64,000 nucleotides of DNA. It comes from Synechococcus sp. NOUM97013. GTDB taxonomy: Bacteria; Cyanobacteriota; Cyanobacteriia; PCC-6307; Cyanobiaceae. The stretch spans positions 1,984,001 through 2,048,000 of the forward strand of contig NZ_CP047941.1 in assembly GCF_014279815.1 (NCBI RefSeq). The letters run 5' to 3'. This document shows positions 54,432 to 63,545 of this stretch, one piece after another. Both the position numbers and the translations under genes were made by a program. Numbering within the stretch: the first letter of the stretch is position 1; each line of letters opens with the position of its first letter. The notes under the pieces were generated by a model. The model ran no database searches. It was not told where the DNA came from and saw only the letters and a program-made list of their open reading frames with translations.

Positions 54432-56810
54432 TCAGCGCATCCAGATCACACTGCAGCCGGCACCACCATCACCCTGATCGGCATCCACCACACGATCGAT
54501 GTAATTCAGGGATCCAAGCCAGTCCCGCAGCCCACGCTTCAGCCGTCCTGTGCCGATCCCGTGAATCACCCAAACCGGTCCGTTGGCACCCCGCAGCACA
54601 TCTTCAACAGCGGCCTCAGCTTCGTGCACGCGCATGCCACGCACATCCACGGTGTTGCGCGCCGTACGCACCCCCGCCGAACCACTGCCCCGCCTGGCCT
54701 TGACCTGCACCACAGGGGCCTGCGGTGGCTCGGGCTTGCGCCCGTCAAGACTTTCCACCGCCGACAACTCCACGGTGCTGCGCATCACGCCGCAACGCAC
54801 CTGAAGTTGCAGACCATCGTCGGAAACAGCGAGCACTTCAGCAGCTTTGCCTAGGGCGAGCAGACGAATGCGATCCCCCACCTGGGGGCGCCACCCCTGA
54901 TGCTTTCGACGCTCTGGGGTCGAGCGATGACGATCCTCGAGTTTGCGCAAGCGCTGGCCAGCCTTGCGCGCGGTTTCACCATCTGCCTGATCATCACGGA
55001 GGCGACGAATCAGCTGGCGCACCTCTTTCTGGCCAGCCCGGATGGAGGTCTCCAGTCGTTGCCGGCCCTGTTCTTGCCGTTCAGCGGAATGACGCTTCTG
55101 CGTCTCCCAACGCTGAAGCAACTCCTCATGCAGCAATTCGGTGCGCGCCAGCAGGGCGGCGGCATCTTCAGCGGCCGCCTGTTGGCGCTGCCGTTGTTCC
55201 TCCAGGCCCTGGATCACCGTGTTGGCCTCCCCCTCTCCACCGGGTGACAACAGGCTGCGGGCCTGCTCGATCACGCCCGTCTCCAGACCCAGCCGGGTGG
55301 CGATCGCCAAGGCATTGCTGCGTCCAGGGATCCCCCACAGCAAGTGATAAGTCGGAGACAGGGTCTCGCTGTCGAACGCAACGGACGCATTTTCGAAGCG
55401 CGGGTCGCTGTATTTGAGAGCCTTGAGCTCTCCGAAATGAGTGGTGGCCACGGTGAGCCGCGCCCGATCCGCCAGGGCGCGCAGCAGGGCTGTCGCCAGA
55501 GCCGTGCCTTCGCTGGGATCCGTTCCTGCACCCACTTCGTCCAACAGCACCAACGCTGGCGCCGGACCGGAACCCACCGCCGCGAGGATGCGACCGATGC
55601 GCTTCACATGGCCACTGAAGGTGGAGAGGCTTTGCTGCAGGGACTGTTCATCACCGATGTCAGCGAGCACCTGAGCACACCAGGGGAGCGTCGGGATCCC
55701 ACTGCAAGGGAGCCAGAGGCCAGCACGGGCCATCAGTGCGGCAAGGCCCAGACTCTTGAGGGTGACTGTTTTGCCGCCGGTGTTGGGACCAGTGATCGCC
55801 ACCACCCGCAGAGAGGAGGACACATCCACGCTGACCGGCACCACGGCAGGTCCCTGTTCTTTGCGCTCTTGCCACACCAACAGGGGGTGACGGAGATCCT
55901 TGAGGGTGAACGGCGCATCCTCTGAAGCCTCCAAGGTTGGAGGCACAGCGCCGAGCCACTGGCCATAACGACCGCGCGACAACGCCAGATCCAGCTCCAG
56001 CAGTACCACCATCAGCGCCTGCAGCCCATCCACCTGCTCGGCCACAGCAGCACTGAGCTCCGCCAGCACCCGCTGCTCCTCTTCGCGAATGCGGCCATCA
56101 AGATCGGCCAGTCGATTGCCGAGATCGATCACCGACTTGGGTTCCACGAACACTGTGTTGCCGGAGGCGGAGCTGTCGTGAACCATGCCGGGACACTGAC
56201 CTCCGGCTCCGGCCTTGACCGCCAGAACGGGGCGACCATGGCGCTCCGCAATCACCGTGTCCTGCAGATGGGACGCCCAGCGCCGGATCACCTCCTGCAG
56301 CTTGTCGCGACGCCGGGCGCGAAGCTCCTGCCATTGGCGACGGAGTCCCTCAAGCAACGCACTGGCACGGTCCGCAACGCGCCCCCCCTCTTCGATCGCG
56401 AATTTGAGGCGCTGCTCCAACTCCGGCAGGGTGGCCACATCCACCAGCAGTGCCGTGCAGTGGGGGCGCAAGTCCGGATCATCGATCTGACGTCGCAATC
56501 GCCGGGCAGCCCCGAGGGTCTCAGCCACCGCCAGCAATTCTTCGCCGGACGCGACACCACCTTTGCTGCAGCGCAGCAAGATCGGGGCCAGATCACTGAC
56601 GCCCTGGAAACTCAGCCCGCCCTCCAGAAGACCATCCAGAGCGGCCATCTCCAACGTTCTGGCCTGAAGCAGCAAGCTGGCGGGCAACGACTCCGGCAGA
56701 GCACCGACGCGACAGGCGCGACGGCCCTGGACCGTGCTGGCGAAAGTGGACAAGTGCTCACACAGCCGCGGCCACTCGAGCAGCTCCAGGGTTTCCTCGA
56801 AAGCAGACAT
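54432..56810 (-). CDS. mutS2: MutS2 endonuclease/ATPase
   Basis: Protein of 792 aa. The MutS-type ATPase has Walker A GPNTGGKT (341-348), LLDEVGAGTDPSEGTAL Walker B and TTHFGELK. A long coiled-coil follows and the C-terminal Smr domain (about 715-790, VDVRGMRVHEAEAAVEDVL, then VWVIHGIGTGRLKRGLRDWL) is a nuclease domain. MutS2 suppresses recombination or rescues collided ribosomes in other bacteria. ATG at 56810 is preferred to a TTG one codon earlier; it overlaps the stop of the VOC gene (ATGA). Confidence 0.95.
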   Translation of the reverse strand: MSAFEETLELLEWPRLCEHLSTFASTVQGRRACRVGALPESLPASLLLQARTLEMAALDGLLEGGLSFQGVSDLAPILLRCSKGGVASGEELLAVAETLGAARRLRRQIDDPDLRPHCTALLVDVATLPELEQRLKFAIEEGGRVADRASALLEGLRRQWQELRARRRDKLQEVIRRWASHLQDTVIAERHGRPVLAVKAGAGGQCPGMVHDSSASGNTVFVEPKSVIDLGNRLADLDGRIREEEQRVLAELSAAVAEQVDGLQALMVVLLELDLALSRGRYGQWLGAVPPTLEASEDAPFTLKDLRHPLLVWQERKEQGPAVVPVSVDVSSSLRVVAITGPNTGGKTVTLKSLGLAALMARAGLWLPCSGIPTLPWCAQVLADIGDEQSLQQSLSTFSGHVKRIGRILAAVGSGPAPALVLLDEVGAGTDPSEGTALATALLRALADRARLTVATTHFGELKALKYSDPRFENASVAFDSETLSPTYHLLWGIPGRSNALAIATRLGLETGVIEQARSLLSPGGEGEANTVIQGLEEQRQRQQAAAEDAAALLARTELLHEELLQRWETQKRHSAERQEQGRQRLETSIRAGQKEVRQLIRRLRDDQADGETARKAGQRLRKLEDRHRSTPERRKHQGWRPQVGDRIRLLALGKAAEVLAVSDDGLQLQVRCGVMRSTVELSAVESLDGRKPEPPQAPVVQVKARRGSGSAGVRTARNTVDVRGMRVHEAEAAVEDVLRGANGPVWVIHGIGTGRLKRGLRDWLGSLNYIDRVVDADQGDGGAGCSVIWMR

Positions 56811-57208
56811 CAAGCGGTCGTCGTCGCACCTGGCTGATTGGAGGGGATCCCTCCGGGAGGTTCGTAAAGCATTTCCAGCCAGTTGCCTTCTGGGTCACGC
56901 AAATAGAACGATGCCGTTCCATCGCGGTGGTCGTGCACAGCCCCCACCGCCACACCGGAAGCCTTCAGGCGTTCATGCACAACATCCACCTCAGCGCGGT
57001 CGCGGAAGTGAAAGGCGAAATGCGGACCGGCAGCTTTGTAGTTCGGTCCAAGCAGAGCCAGGCCATCCCTCGAGTCTCCGGCTTCGAGGTAGCACCAGTC
57101 ATCGGCCTTCCACACCATGCGCATGCCGAGATCGGTGTAGAAATCGACTGCACGTTCCATGTCGTTGACGCGGATAGCGACATGACCCAGGCGCTGCACC
57201 GCAGACAT
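56810..57208 (-). CDS. Glyoxalase/VOC superfamily protein
   Basis: Protein of 132 aa with the vicinal-oxygen-chelate fold. RLGHVAIRVNDMERAVDFYT is the first beta-alpha unit with a metal-ligand histidine, FAFHFRDRAEVDVVHERLKA the second, and SFYLRDPEGNWLEMLYEPPG the final strand with the glutamate ligand. The motif is like glyoxalase I or dioxygenase-type members; substrate cannot be assigned. A perfect 8-bp hairpin ends immediately before the ATG. The gene is coupled to mutS2 by overlap. Confidence 0.85.
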   Translation of the reverse strand: MSAVQRLGHVAIRVNDMERAVDFYTDLGMRMVWKADDWCYLEAGDSRDGLALLGPNYKAAGPHFAFHFRDRAEVDVVHERLKASGVAVGAVHDHRDGTASFYLRDPEGNWLEMLYEPPGGIPSNQPGATTTA

Positions 57209-57235
57209 GAATGAGCTCGCGAGATCGGCTCATTC
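57209..57235 (-). promoter_or_regulatory. Perfect 8-bp hairpin abutting the VOC gene start
   Basis: On the coding strand GAATGAGC, an 11-nt loop and GCTCATTC form a perfect stem; the next base is the A of the ATG at 57208. There is no T run and no Shine-Dalgarno in the space, which is zero. Confidence 0.55.
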
Positions 57236-57340
57236 TGTAGGGCGCTGGATCCTCAATGAGAGGAGGGCCCTGCAAGACGCAAGACCATCCATGACGGCGT
57301 CAGATCCACGGCTCAAGTGCGAGGGCCGTGGGCGGCCACA

Positions 57341-58342
57341 TCATCCCTGTTTCAACCACTCCGCCGCATCACAGGCGTGATACGTGAGGATCAGATCCGC
57401 GCCAGCCCGTTTGAAACTGAGCAGGGTCTCCAGCACAACTGCGCGCTCATCGATCCAGCCACGCTCCGCTGCGGCTTTGACCATCGAATACTCACCGCTG
57501 ACGTTGTAAGCGGCAATCGGCAGCTCGGACTCCTCCCGCAGGCGGTGAATGATGTCGAGATAGGCCAAGCCAGGCTTGACCATCATGATGTCGGCACCTT
57601 CCTGTTCATCCAGCTGAGCCTCTGTGATGGCTTCCCGGGCATTGGCGGGGTCCATCTGATAGGTGTCCTTGTTCTTAGGGATGGGTTTGCTGCCTGCAGC
57701 GCGGGGAGCTGAGTCGAGCGCCTCACGGAAAGGGCCGTAATAGGCCGAGGAGTATTTGGCTGTGTAGCTGATGATTCCCACATGCTGGAAGCCCTCGTCA
57801 TCGAGCGCTTCACGGATGGCACCAACCCGCCCATCCATCATGTCGCTGGGGCCAATCAGGTCAGCACCGGCACGGGCTTGCATCACCGCCTGCTTGCAGA
57901 GCAACTCAATGGTTTCGTCGTTGAGCACCACTCCTTGCTCACTGACGATGCCGTCATGTCCGTCGCAGGAATAGGGATCGAGCGCGACATCAGTCATGAT
58001 CGCCATCTCGGGAAGCTCCTGATTCAGCTGGAGGATAGCACGAGGAATCAGGCCGTTCTCGTTGAAGCACTCGGCGCCGTCTTCAGTTTTGAGTTCCTCC
58101 GACACCTTGGGGAAGAGCACCACGCAGCGGATACCGAGATCCCAGGCCCTCTTCACCTCACCGGTGAGTTGATCCAGGCTCCAACGATTGGCACCCGGCA
58201 TGGCACCGATCGGCTGCACGTCCGCGCCCTCATGCACAAAGAGGGGATAGATGAAATCGGCAGGAGACAGACCCGTCTCCCTGACCATGGCACGCAACGC
58301 CGGTGAACGGCGCAGACGGCGAGGGCGATAGGTGATGTCCAT
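57341..58342 (-). CDS. hemB: Porphobilinogen synthase (5-aminolevulinate dehydratase)
   Basis: Enzyme of 333 aa joining two 5-aminolevulinate molecules in tetrapyrrole (chlorophyll, haem) synthesis. Catalytic lysines are K196 (SYTAKYSSAYYGPFREA) and K256 (DIMMVKPGLAYLD). The metal loop reads DVALDPYSCDGHDG, without the three-cysteine zinc site, so a Mg2+-type enzyme is likely. ATG at 58342 is preferred to a TTG one codon earlier. It lies on the minus strand between dnaJ-like and VOC genes. Confidence 0.96.
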   Translation of the reverse strand: MDITYRPRRLRRSPALRAMVRETGLSPADFIYPLFVHEGADVQPIGAMPGANRWSLDQLTGEVKRAWDLGIRCVVLFPKVSEELKTEDGAECFNENGLIPRAILQLNQELPEMAIMTDVALDPYSCDGHDGIVSEQGVVLNDETIELLCKQAVMQARAGADLIGPSDMMDGRVGAIREALDDEGFQHVGIISYTAKYSSAYYGPFREALDSAPRAAGSKPIPKNKDTYQMDPANAREAITEAQLDEQEGADIMMVKPGLAYLDIIHRLREESELPIAAYNVSGEYSMVKAAAERGWIDERAVVLETLLSFKRAGADLILTYHACDAAEWLKQG

Positions 58343-58397
58343 CAACGGGAGTGGCTCTACGGAGGGCGATCGTAGGCGTCAAACACCGGCCTCCCTG

Positions 58398-59414
58398 TCA
58401 GAGACGGGCCTTCTGTAGCCAGTCTCCACGCGGATCTTCACGACGTGCGCCCCGCAGCTGTTCCAACAGGGATCGCTGTTCTTCAGACCACTCACTCGGC
58501 CAGCGCAGGCTGAGGCTGAGCAGCAAATCGCCACGGCCCGATTTCATCGGCCAACCCTTCCCTTTCAAGCGAAGGCTGCGTCCGGGTGCTGTCCCTGCGG
58601 GAATCGACACCTCGGCCTCACCATCGGGAGTCATCACCGTCACGGTGCCACCGAGCGCCAGCTCATCGAGTGACACGGGCAGTTCGCCGCGGAGCTGATC
58701 GCCATCAAGACGCCACACCGGGTGACCTTGCACCTCAAGGTTGAGATAGAGGTCGCCGCGACGGCCGGTGCCAGGCTGCAGATTGCCTTTGCCTTTCAAA
58801 CGCAGACGGGATCCTGTCTTGACGCCTGCAGGAATGCGCACCTGCACCCTCTCACCGTTCACCGACAGGGTTCTCTCAGCACCGCGAAAGGCTTCACCAA
58901 AACTCACCTTCACGCTGGTTTCAGCATCGAGATTGACCGGCGGACGGGAAGCGCCGCGAGGGAAACCACCGCCTCCGAAACCACTGCTTCCGAAACCACT
59001 ACCGGGGAAGCCGCCACCCGGGAAACCACCACCGGCAAAGCCACCGGGCGCTCCGCCGAACCCAGCGCCGCCAGGTCCTCCGAAACGACCGAGCAAGTCA
59101 TTGATGAAGTCGTCAAAGTTGCCGTAGCGACCGAAATCGACGTCGAAGCCACCGGGCCCCGCTCCCGCGCCAGCCCCCGCCTGGTTCCAGTACTGGCCGA
59201 ACTGCTCATAACGACGGCGCTTGTCTGGATCAGAGAGCACCTCGTAGGCCTCACTCACCTCCTTGAACTTCGCTTCAGCCGTCTTGTCACCGGGATTCAC
59301 ATCAGGGTGGTACTGACGCGCGAGCTTGCGAAACGCGCGTTTGATCGCATCGGCGTCGGCACCGCGATCCACTCCCAGCACCTTGAAGTAGTCGCGGTAG
59401 CCACTGCCGGCCAT
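58398..59414 (-). CDS. DnaJ-family (type II) chaperone
   Basis: Protein of 338 aa. The J domain (about residues 7-70) has the HPD triplet at H36-P37-D38 and [21 protein letters not shown] long glycine/phenylalanine-rich region (about 80-165, with repeated GGFPGG and GSGFG units) follows. There is no zinc-finger domain; the C-terminal DnaJ_C domains contain [17 protein letters not shown] and [20 protein letters not shown]. So it is a type II Hsp40, as in CbpA, that would stimulate DnaK. It is divergent from the thioredoxin-fold gene by 118 bp. Confidence 0.93.
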   Translation of the reverse strand: MAGSGYRDYFKVLGVDRGADADAIKRAFRKLARQYHPDVNPGDKTAEAKFKEVSEAYEVLSDPDKRRRYEQFGQYWNQAGAGAGAGPGGFDVDFGRYGNFDDFINDLLGRFGGPGGAGFGGAPGGFAGGGFPGGGFPGSGFGSSGFGGGGFPRGASRPPVNLDAETSVKVSFGEAFRGAERTLSVNGERVQVRIPAGVKTGSRLRLKGKGNLQPGTGRRGDLYLNLEVQGHPVWRLDGDQLRGELPVSLDELALGGTVTVMTPDGEAEVSIPAGTAPGRSLRLKGKGWPMKSGRGDLLLSLSLRWPSEWSEEQRSLLEQLRGARREDPRGDWLQKARL

Positions 59415-59503
59415 GGTGATCGCTCAGCCCTGAGGGCTCCACATATTCACCAGTGTCCCAGTTCCGTCCGGGGTTCGGCACCGAAGCGGGAGTCGGGATG
59501 CCC

Positions 59504-59523
59504 GTACGTCGGAGCGCACGTAC
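59504..59523 (+). promoter_or_regulatory. Inverted repeat before the thioredoxin-fold gene
   Basis: GTACGT, an 8-nt spacer and ACGTAC, a perfect 6-bp stem ending 9 nt before the ATG at 59533. It could be an operator in the divergent region or a leader hairpin. Confidence 0.3.
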
Positions 59524-59532
59524 ATTCTGGCC

Positions 59533-59901
59533 ATGGTCAGATCTCTCTTGTTGGCGGCCCTTGCCGGAACCAGCTCGGTTGCCCTGAACAACGTGGCTGT
59601 GAACGCCGCACCTGATCCTGCTGCCCTGGCAGATCACCTCAAGGCATCCAAGGTTGTCTATTACGGCTCCTGGCGCTGTTCAGCCTGCCAATACCAAGGT
59701 CGTCTCTTCGGGGATGCCGTCAACCGCCTTCCTTACGTGGAATGCGCCAAACCCGATGAGTTTCCGATTCAGGCCGCTGCCTGTCAGACCGCTGAAATTC
59801 GCGCGTTCCCCACCTGGATCCTGCCCAACGGAGAGCGTCGCGTCGGGGTGCAATCGCTCGAGGAACTGGAGCGCTGGTCGGACATGAGTCCGAGCCCTTA
59901 A
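59533..59901 (+). CDS. Secreted thioredoxin-fold protein
   Basis: Protein of 122 aa. A signal peptide covers about residues 1-25 (RSLLLAALAGTSSVALNNVA). The thioredoxin-like active site is C49-S-A-C52 in YYGSWRCSACQYQGRLFGDA. Two more cysteines occur (VECAKPDEF, AAACQTAEI) and the cis-proline segment is IRAFPTWILPNGERR. The layout resembles the thioredoxin-like domain of bacterial VKOR fusions, here as a separate protein. It probably works in disulphide chemistry in the periplasm or thylakoid lumen. The next gene starts 4 nt later. Confidence 0.85.
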   Translation: MVRSLLLAALAGTSSVALNNVAVNAAPDPAALADHLKASKVVYYGSWRCSACQYQGRLFGDAVNRLPYVECAKPDEFPIQAAACQTAEIRAFPTWILPNGERRVGVQSLEELERWSDMSPSP

Positions 59902-59905
59902 CGCC

Positions 59906-61546
59906 ATGCCCGTGCGCCGGCCTGCCCTGTTCGTTGGCTTCAGCCGACAGCACTGGCGAGGTGATCTGACCGGAGGACTCACAGCAGCCGTCGTGGCGTT
60001 GCCGCTGGCTCTGGCCTTTGGCAATGCAGCCCTTGGTCCCGGCGGGGCCATCTATGGCTTGTATGGGGCGATCATCACCGGCTTTCTGGCCGCCTTGTTC
60101 GGAGGCACGCCGGCTCAGGTGAGTGGGCCCACCGGCCCGATGAGCGTCACTGTTGCCGGCGTGGTGAGCACGCTCGCGGCCATCGGTGCCAGTCGTGATC
60201 TGGCGGATGGAGAAATGCTGCCGCTGGTCATGACCGCCGTGGTGCTTGGCGGACTGCTGCAAATCCTGATGGGCGTCCTCAGGCTGGGGCGCTACATCAC
60301 GCTGGTTCCCTATTCGGTGGTGTCCGGCTTCATGTCGGGGATCGGGGTGATCATCCTCACCCTGCAGATCGGACCCTTGCTGGGGATCAACAGCCGAGGC
60401 GGAGTGCTGCAATCACTGGAAATGGTGATCCGTGGTTTCGATCCGAATCCAGCAGCTCTGATCGTCGGTCTGGTGACCCTGTTGGTGGTGTTCACCACCC
60501 CGCGCCGGATCAGCCAATGGATTCCCTCACCACTTCTGGCCCTCGTTCTGATCACACCGCTGTCGCTGTTGGTGTTTCCGGAAGGGTTAGCGCGCATCGG
60601 CACCATCCCCGGGGGGGGCCTGAGCTTCAACCTTCCGAACTGGCAGGAGCACTGGCCACTTCTGCTTCGGGCTGGCCTGGTGTTGGCTGTGCTGGGTGCG
60701 ATCGACTCCCTGTTGACCTCCCTGGTAGCGGACAACATCAGTCACAACCGCCATCGTTCCGACCGTGAGTTGGTGGGTCAGGGCATCGCCAACACGGTCG
60801 CAGGTCTGTTCAACGGGCTCCCCGGTGCGGGAGCCACCATGCGCACAGTGATCAACATCCAGTCGGGAGGACGCACACCCCTCTCCGGCATGACCCATTC
60901 GATCGTTTTGCTGCTTCTTCTGCTGGGAGCAGGCCCATTGGCGGAGGGCATCCCAACGGCCTTGCTGGCGGGAATCCTGATCAAAGTGGGGCTCGACATC
61001 ATCGATTGGGGCTTCCTACGCCGAGCCCATCGCCTGTCGATGAAAACAGCGCTGGTGATGTGGGGCGTGCTGTTGATGACGGTGTTCTGGGATCTGATCG
61101 GTGCGGTTGTGGTTGGCATGTTTGTGGCCAACCTGCTCACGATCGAATCGATCACCGACCATCAGCTGGGAAGCATGGACACCGGCACGGCTCATCTGTC
61201 CACGCACGAACAAGAACTGCTGGAGCGCTGTGGCGATGACTTGATCCTGTTCCACCTGCATGGACCCTTGAGTTTCGGAGCTGCGAAGGGAATCAGCGAA
61301 CGGATGATGCTGGTGCGGCAATACAAAATCCTGTTGCTGGACATCACCGATGTTCCTCACCTCGGCGTGACGGCAAGCCTGGCCATCGAACGCATGGTGG
61401 AAGAAGCCGAGCGGAACCACCGTCGGGTGCTCGTGACAGGTGCCAGGGGAAAGGTCAAACGACGCCTGGCCCAGTTCGGCATTCACGATCTTGTTGACGA
61501 ACGCTTTGAAGCCCTTCAACAGGCCGACCGCTGGCTGAACGGTTGA
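59906..61546 (+). CDS. bicA: BicA-like SulP family bicarbonate transporter
   Basis: SulP-family transporter of 546 aa, with about 12-14 transmembrane segments and a C-terminal STAS domain (about 440-540, with LLDITDVPHLGVTASLAIER). The sequence is close to BicA, the Na+-dependent bicarbonate importer of Synechococcus. Family segments are LPLALAFGNAALGPGGA, GPTGPMSVTVAGV, VVSGFMSGIGVIILTLQIGP and DIIDWGFLRRAHRLS. Bicarbonate uptake for the carbon-concentrating mechanism is inferred from that similarity. It follows the thioredoxin-fold gene by 4 nt, so they are likely cotranscribed. Confidence 0.87.
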   Translation: MPVRRPALFVGFSRQHWRGDLTGGLTAAVVALPLALAFGNAALGPGGAIYGLYGAIITGFLAALFGGTPAQVSGPTGPMSVTVAGVVSTLAAIGASRDLADGEMLPLVMTAVVLGGLLQILMGVLRLGRYITLVPYSVVSGFMSGIGVIILTLQIGPLLGINSRGGVLQSLEMVIRGFDPNPAALIVGLVTLLVVFTTPRRISQWIPSPLLALVLITPLSLLVFPEGLARIGTIPGGGLSFNLPNWQEHWPLLLRAGLVLAVLGAIDSLLTSLVADNISHNRHRSDRELVGQGIANTVAGLFNGLPGAGATMRTVINIQSGGRTPLSGMTHSIVLLLLLLGAGPLAEGIPTALLAGILIKVGLDIIDWGFLRRAHRLSMKTALVMWGVLLMTVFWDLIGAVVVGMFVANLLTIESITDHQLGSMDTGTAHLSTHEQELLERCGDDLILFHLHGPLSFGAAKGISERMMLVRQYKILLLDITDVPHLGVTASLAIERMVEEAERNHRRVLVTGARGKVKRRLAQFGIHDLVDERFEALQQADRWLNG

Positions 61547-61596
61547 TCCGAACGCAATTGGCTGCAGACTCGGAGAAATATGCCAATCAGTTCTCC

Positions 61597-62079
61597 ATGT
61601 CGCATGCATCCAGCCATTCGACGCTGCTGATGATTGCCCAGGTGATCGCCCTCAGCGATGGCTCGATCTCTGAGCAGGAGGAGCAACTGATCATGGAACT
61701 ACCAAAACGACTGGGGCTCGAGACCGAAGCGGGGATCGACAGACAATCGCTTCCGAGCCTGACGTCACTGGCCCAGCACCTGACAACCGCTGGAGACCGA
61801 TGCCTAGCCGCTCGGATTGCTGCTCTGGTGGCAGGTGTGTCCAGAAATCCTGGCGACGAACAAGACATCAATTCCCAGGAGCGCACCGCCTACCGGGAAC
61901 TGATCGCGGCGCTCGAGTTGGATGCGAGCCAACTGGAAGAAATTGAATGGAGCGTTCGCCAGGAGCTCAGTCAGGAAAAAAGCCTGCTTCAACGCATCGG
62001 CGACGCCCTCTTCGGCCAAGGGGCATGGCCTGATTCAGAGATGATGAACCCAGGAACTGAAATTCCTGGACTGGGCTAG
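61597..62079 (+). CDS. TerB-like helical protein
   Basis: Protein of 160 aa from the ATG at 61597. A TTG at 61543 that overlaps the bicA stop is the alternative start (178 aa). The helical segment STLLMIAQVIALSDGSISEQ with EEEQLIMELPKRLGL resembles the TerB/DjlA-N fold (A(x)(x)DG(x)(x)(x)(x)E metal-site pattern). The second half has QERTAYRELIAALELDASQL, another helical pair of the same kind. Function unknown; closeness to the transporter suggests but does not prove a link. Confidence 0.65.
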   Translation: MSHASSHSTLLMIAQVIALSDGSISEQEEQLIMELPKRLGLETEAGIDRQSLPSLTSLAQHLTTAGDRCLAARIAALVAGVSRNPGDEQDINSQERTAYRELIAALELDASQLEEIEWSVRQELSQEKSLLQRIGDALFGQGAWPDSEMMNPGTEIPGLG

Positions 62080-62103
62080 GAAAACAGCGAGAACACACCA
62101 AGC

Positions 62104-62238
62104 ATGGACCCGGAAGTCAGAGCCTTGATCATCAGCCAGCTGCTGGTGATCACCCTTCCCGTCGCCACCTTGATGGCGCTATGGATCTGGCTCTTGAGAA
62201 CCGGCCCGAAGAGACGGCAACAACCACCCAATTCATGA
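62104..62238 (+). CDS. 44-aa single-span membrane protein
   Basis: Small ORF MDPEVRALIISQLLVITLPV with a central hydrophobic helix (about residues 8-30) and a basic tail GPKRRQQPPNS, so the N-terminus is outside and the tail in the cytoplasm by the positive-inside rule. An AGGAAA ribosome-binding sequence is 20 nt upstream, which is long. A perfect 7-bp inverted repeat (GTCCAGA/TCTGGAC) lies just after the stop. Confidence 0.5.
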   Translation: MDPEVRALIISQLLVITLPVATLMALWIWLLRTGPKRRQQPPNS

Positions 62239-62260
62239 GTCCAGATCACGTCTGGACATC

Positions 62261-62299
62261 AAAAAACCACAGCACTCCAAATATCGAAGCGCTGTGGTG
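62261..62299 (-). terminator. Rho-independent terminator (minus strand)
   Basis: Read on the minus strand, ACCACAGC, a 17-nt loop region and GCTGTGGT are followed by TTTTT. It lies 23 nt after the stop of the DUF4278 gene and ends that transcript. Confidence 0.75.
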
Positions 62300-62321
62300 A
62301 TCATTCCGATCTGCGACTTAG

Positions 62322-62510
62322 TCAAGCAGCCAGAGACTCATTCGCAGCGGCCGGAAACGGAAGCACAGACTGCACACCGGATTGCTGACAGAGGCCCTCA
62401 GAGAGACGCGTCTTATATTCGACGCCCCGGTAAACGAGAAGGTGCTGCTTGGACTCCTGGACACGGGGAGCACGGGGATACTTGACAGCTCGATATTGCA
62501 TCAACTGCAT
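62322..62510 (-). CDS. DUF4278-like small protein
   Basis: Protein of 62 aa from the ATG at 62510 (MQLMQYRAVKYPRAPRVQES). The two YR(x)V(x)Y motifs (YRAVKY and YRGVEY, 24 residues apart) fit the cyanobacterial DUF4278 repeat pattern. The remainder (TRLSEGLCQQSGVQS onward) is unremarkable. A hairpin CATCAA-CCGTTT-TTGATG ends 2 nt before the ATG. An intrinsic terminator follows. Confidence 0.7.
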   Translation of the reverse strand: MQLMQYRAVKYPRAPRVQESKQHLLVYRGVEYKTRLSEGLCQQSGVQSVLPFPAAANESLAA

Positions 62511-62783
62511 TTCATCAAAAACGGTTGATGCGTTTGTACTCGCCCAGAGACGCCCTAAGACGTTCAGGGCGCTACACAATGATGGTTACCACTGATACAA
62601 GAGACCACCAATCAGCAGCTCTGATCAACGCATTCTGTCGATGCAAGAACCGCATCAACCACCCCGCTTGCATGCCCACAAAAGCGAGGTAGCGAAGGAG
62701 GCAGCCAGTCAGAAAATCAGGAATCAGCAAGAACCACCGATTGGTGACGCTGATCGCAGCGACGCAGCGGTTGAAGCGATTAA
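62511..62783. other. 273-bp gap with short hairpins
   Basis: Mostly non-coding. It contains the hairpin before the DUF4278 gene and an inverted repeat CGCCCT/AGGGCG near 62551-62571 without a T run. A minus-strand frame from about 62745 down to 62582 encodes a hydrophobic peptide (FLLIPDFLTGCLLRYLAFVG in part) but lacks an ATG with a ribosome-binding site until an internal codon; it may be a decayed or very small gene. Confidence 0.35.
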
Positions 62784-63161
62784 TCAGCGACGGCGACCCA
62801 AGACCTTCCGCCTCACCACACCATTCTCCTTCTGATAGAGAACAAGGCGATCCTCTTCTAAAGTGACGTAATTGACAAAACCATCAGCACGATATTGGCG
62901 ATTGAAAGGAACAACCCATGAGGTCCCCATTGCCATCACATAGATCAACTCCTTCATATCAGAACTGATGCAATACCTCACTTTCTCATCAGCAAACACA
63001 CCCACATCACTAATGAACTCAGCCTTGGTGTAATCACAAGCCTGGGCGCGTTGAAACTCATCTTTGATATTTCCGGTCGCCTTCACACTTGACGCATGAA
63101 GCGCATTCGACTGGAACGTCAGAACAGCGGCGAACACTGGGATGAATCGAGCAAGTCGCAT
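62784..63161 (-). CDS. Secreted hypothetical protein
   Basis: Protein of 125 aa from the ATG at 63161, preceded by GGAG with a 4-nt spacer, which decides the start. A signal peptide (RLARFIPVFAAVLTFQSNAL, cleavage near residue 24) precedes a small domain with C44 and C66, which could pair: RAQACDYTKAEFISDVGVFA, then KVRYCISSDMKELIYVMAMG. The C-terminus is basic (GVVRRKVLGRRR). Its codon and base composition are more AT-rich than most of the window. No family recognised. Confidence 0.65.
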   Translation of the reverse strand: MRLARFIPVFAAVLTFQSNALHASSVKATGNIKDEFQRAQACDYTKAEFISDVGVFADEKVRYCISSDMKELIYVMAMGTSWVVPFNRQYRADGFVNYVTLEEDRLVLYQKENGVVRRKVLGRRR

Positions 63162-63407
63162 ACGTCTCCGGCACTTCATACACACAATCCTTCATAGCAA
63201 ATCTTGGCAAGCCTGTCGCGAGCCAACAAAGAAAGCCAGGCCTGAATGCTGCCCAGAGAATTTTAATAGGCACAAATTATCGCGACCAAAGCACCGAAGG
63301 GTAGACAGACAAAACAACAACCGAATGAAGCAATGCCAATATCAGCCTGAGAACGATTCATTGCTCTAGGCAACAACAATGCACATGCATTATCGCAACA
63401 GCCAGCC

Positions 63408-63545
63408 GTGACAGAGGAAACCCTCGAGTGGATGCGTTCCAATGCCCAGGGTGATCGCTCTCGTCAATGTTGGGCAGGGAAACACCGCAAGGAGGCTGCC
63501 TTGGCAGCGGAAAGAGACTCGAACTCGATGATCACCGCGAGATGA
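63408..63545 (+). CDS. Possible 45-aa ORF
   Basis: GTG start at 63408, product beginning MTEETLEWMRSNAQGDRSRQ and ending with an alanine/glutamate helix. The composition is protein-like and polar. No ribosome-binding site is clear. The upstream stretch 63162-63407 shows nothing I can support. It overlaps the 3' end of a small minus-strand ORF by 14 nt. Confidence 0.35.
   Translation: MTEETLEWMRSNAQGDRSRQCWAGKHRKEAALAAERDSNSMITAR

Noticed and set aside
62239..62258. Perfect inverted repeat GTCCAGA/TCTGGAC considered as a terminator of the 44-aa ORF
   Set aside because: No T run follows on the plus strand; it may only be a chance hairpin next to the true minus-strand terminator at 62261-62299.
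62641..62835. 64-codon plus-strand frame
   Set aside because: Overlaps antisense the conserved-looking end of the secreted protein gene, lacks a ribosome-binding site and has a random-like composition.
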